DNA of 5,943 nucleotides, taken from assembly GCA_003140655.1 (NCBI GenBank), contig PLKR01000566.1, positions 1,822-7,764 on the forward strand. Reading direction: 5' to 3'. Origin of the DNA: Acidobacteriaceae bacterium (GTDB lineage: Bacteria > Acidobacteriota > Terriglobia > Terriglobales > Acidobacteriaceae). Both the position numbers and the translations under genes were made by a program. Below are positions 5,119-5,943 of this stretch, in pieces (position 1 is the stretch's first letter; each line of letters begins with the position of its first letter). Below the pieces are notes generated by a model. The model was not told where the DNA came from. It did no database searches and saw only the letters and a list, made by a program, of their open reading frames with translations.

Positions 5119-5124
5119 TAGAAT
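5119..5124 (+). promoter_or_regulatory. Possible -10 box of the alpha/beta hydrolase gene
   Basis: TAGAAT lies 54 bp before the ATG at 5173, inside the 114-bp gap after argD. The following C makes it the same TAGAATC as before argD. No convincing -35 hexamer is seen at the usual spacing, so support is modest. Confidence 0.3.
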
Positions 5125-5172
5125 CTGCCTGGGGGCAAAGAGTTGTCCTGGGAGCTAGAAAGTTTGGCGGTG

Positions 5173-5943
5173 ATGCACGCAGAGCGGGAAGTTTCTACAG
5201 CGCTTGCTCCGGCTGTGGGCGCGGGCGTGGAAGAATGCTGGATGGATCTGGATGGAGCGCGCCTGCGTTACCTGCGCGCGGGTTCGGGACCGCCGCTGAT
5301 TCTGGTGCATGGGTTGCTGGGGTATTCTTTTTCCTGGCGGTATACGATGCCGGCTCTGGCGCCCTACGCTACGGTCTACGCGCCGGACATGATGGGTGCG
5401 GGGTTCTCGGATCGGCCGGCCGGGCTCGATCATTCCATGCGCGGGACGGCGCGGCGTCTTCTACGGTTCATTGCTGGCCTGGGGGCTGGGCTGGGGGCGG
5501 GGCTGGGAATTTCTTCGTTCGATCTGCTGGGGACTTCGCATGGCGGCGCGATCGCGATGATGGCGGCTGCGGAATGCCTGGGCGGAGACGCTGGTCTTAA
5601 TCCCGGTCTGCGGATGCGGAGGCTGGTGCTGGTGGCACCGGTAAATCCTTACTCGGCGCATGGGCAGTGGCTGGCGCCGTTCGTCGGCAGCGATTTTGGT
5701 ACGGCTTTGTTCCGGCTGGTGATGGCGCGTACGAGTTTCTCGTATCCCTATTGGCATGCGCGGATGTATGGCGACCGCAGCCGCATTCCGCCGGAAGCTC
5801 TGGAAGGCTATAAGGCGCCGCTGGCGAAGCCGGGATTATTCGAGCACGCGCTGAGCATCGTGCGCACCTGGACGGAGGACCTGCGCGAACTGGAGGCGAC
5901 TCTGCCGAAGTTGGCGGGTGTTCCCACGCTTTTGATGTGGGGC
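5173..5943 (+). CDS. Alpha/beta hydrolase, 3' truncated by window
   Basis: The frame is open from the ATG at 5173 through the right edge; 257 residues are visible. The fold shows an N-terminal beta pair (WMDLDGARLRYLRAGSGPP, 23-41), the oxyanion-hole strand LILVHGLLGYSFSW (42-55, H46-G47), YAPDMMGAGFSDRP (69-82), and the nucleophile elbow LLGTSHGGA (118-126), with S122 in G-T-S-H-G. A helical cap follows (about 155-240). The window ends at PTLLMWG, where the family normally continues to the catalytic Asp, with His further on; neither can be seen. The reaction is unknown: esterase, lipase, dehalogenase-like or C-C hydrolase are all possible. Start choice is uncertain: GGAG at 5151-5154 is 9 nt before an in-frame TTG at 5164, and GTG at 5170 is another option. 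Residues 101-112 are an unusual AGLG triplet repeat. Confidence 0.85.
   Translation, partial: MHAEREVSTALAPAVGAGVEECWMDLDGARLRYLRAGSGPPLILVHGLLGYSFSWRYTMPALAPYATVYAPDMMGAGFSDRPAGLDHSMRGTARRLLRFIAGLGAGLGAGLGISSFDLLGTSHGGAIAMMAAAECLGGDAGLNPGLRMRRLVLVAPVNPYSAHGQWLAPFVGSDFGTALFRLVMARTSFSYPYWHARMYGDRSRIPPEALEGYKAPLAKPGLFEHALSIVRTWTEDLRELEATLPKLAGVPTLLMWG
5473..5508 (+). repeat. Three 12-bp G-rich tandem units inside the hydrolase gene
   Basis: Units at 5473-5484 (GCTGGCCTGGGG), 5485-5496 (GCTGGGCTGGGG) and 5497-5508 (GCGGGGCTGGGA) each encode Ala-Gly-Leu-Gly. The unit length keeps the frame, so copy number can change without breaking the gene. The block holds five G-runs of 3-5 bases with 1-2 nt loops. 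Confidence 0.85.

Noticed and set aside
5235..5600. + strand frame inside the hydrolase region
   Set aside because: It is a shifted frame of the alpha/beta hydrolase. The frame from 5173 carries the HG and GTSHG motifs and stays open to the window end.
5163..5943. Operon of argD and the hydrolase
   Set aside because: The 114-bp gap with a stem-loop and a possible promoter, and no functional link, make co-transcription unsupported.

Overview
The window is about 5.9 kb of fairly GC-rich bacterial DNA. It holds parts or all of six protein-coding genes, five on the + strand and one on the - strand. The organism is probably an acidobacterium (Terriglobia/Koribacter-like). This is an inference from three things: the lipid A-type acyltransferase implies an outer membrane, the codons are rich in G-ending forms, and an IS200-like REP transposase sits between CCCGGCG...CGCCGGG palindromes. 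No taxonomic marker gene is present, so the assignment is tentative.

Layout. (1) Positions 1-443 are the C-terminal part of an LpxL/HtrB-type lysophospholipid acyltransferase. (2) Positions 447-1630 are a compact Xre/DUF2384-RES toxin-antitoxin operon. It has a near-consensus promoter, two 18-bp palindromic operators 22 bp apart that clasp the -10 box, and an ATGA overlap between antitoxin and toxin. (3) Positions 1637-1733 are a second copy of the 3' end of the acyltransferase gene, 78/79 identical over its last 79 bp. The toxin-antitoxin operon is therefore bracketed by direct repeats of its neighbour's 3' end. (4) Positions 1879-3138 encode a secreted M20 metallopeptidase of the carboxypeptidase G2 type. 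(5) Positions 3151-3761 are a REPtron: a REP-associated tyrosine transposase gene on the - strand, flanked by two pairs of REP hairpins in inverted orientation. (6) Positions 3829-5058 encode a class III PLP aminotransferase, best read as acetylornithine aminotransferase (ArgD). (7) From 5173 to the window end is an alpha/beta hydrolase, cut off shortly before its expected catalytic Asp and His.

The housekeeping-type genes (acyltransferase, peptidase, ArgD, hydrolase) do not form an obvious pathway. The accessory pieces are the interesting part. Two selfish or semi-selfish modules, the RES toxin-antitoxin and the REPtron, have settled into gaps between co-directional genes. Each has left repeats that show how it is bounded. 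The strongest leads are the 79-bp gene-end duplication flanking the toxin-antitoxin unit, the paired operators around its promoter, and base-pair covariation between the REP hairpins on the two sides of the transposase.
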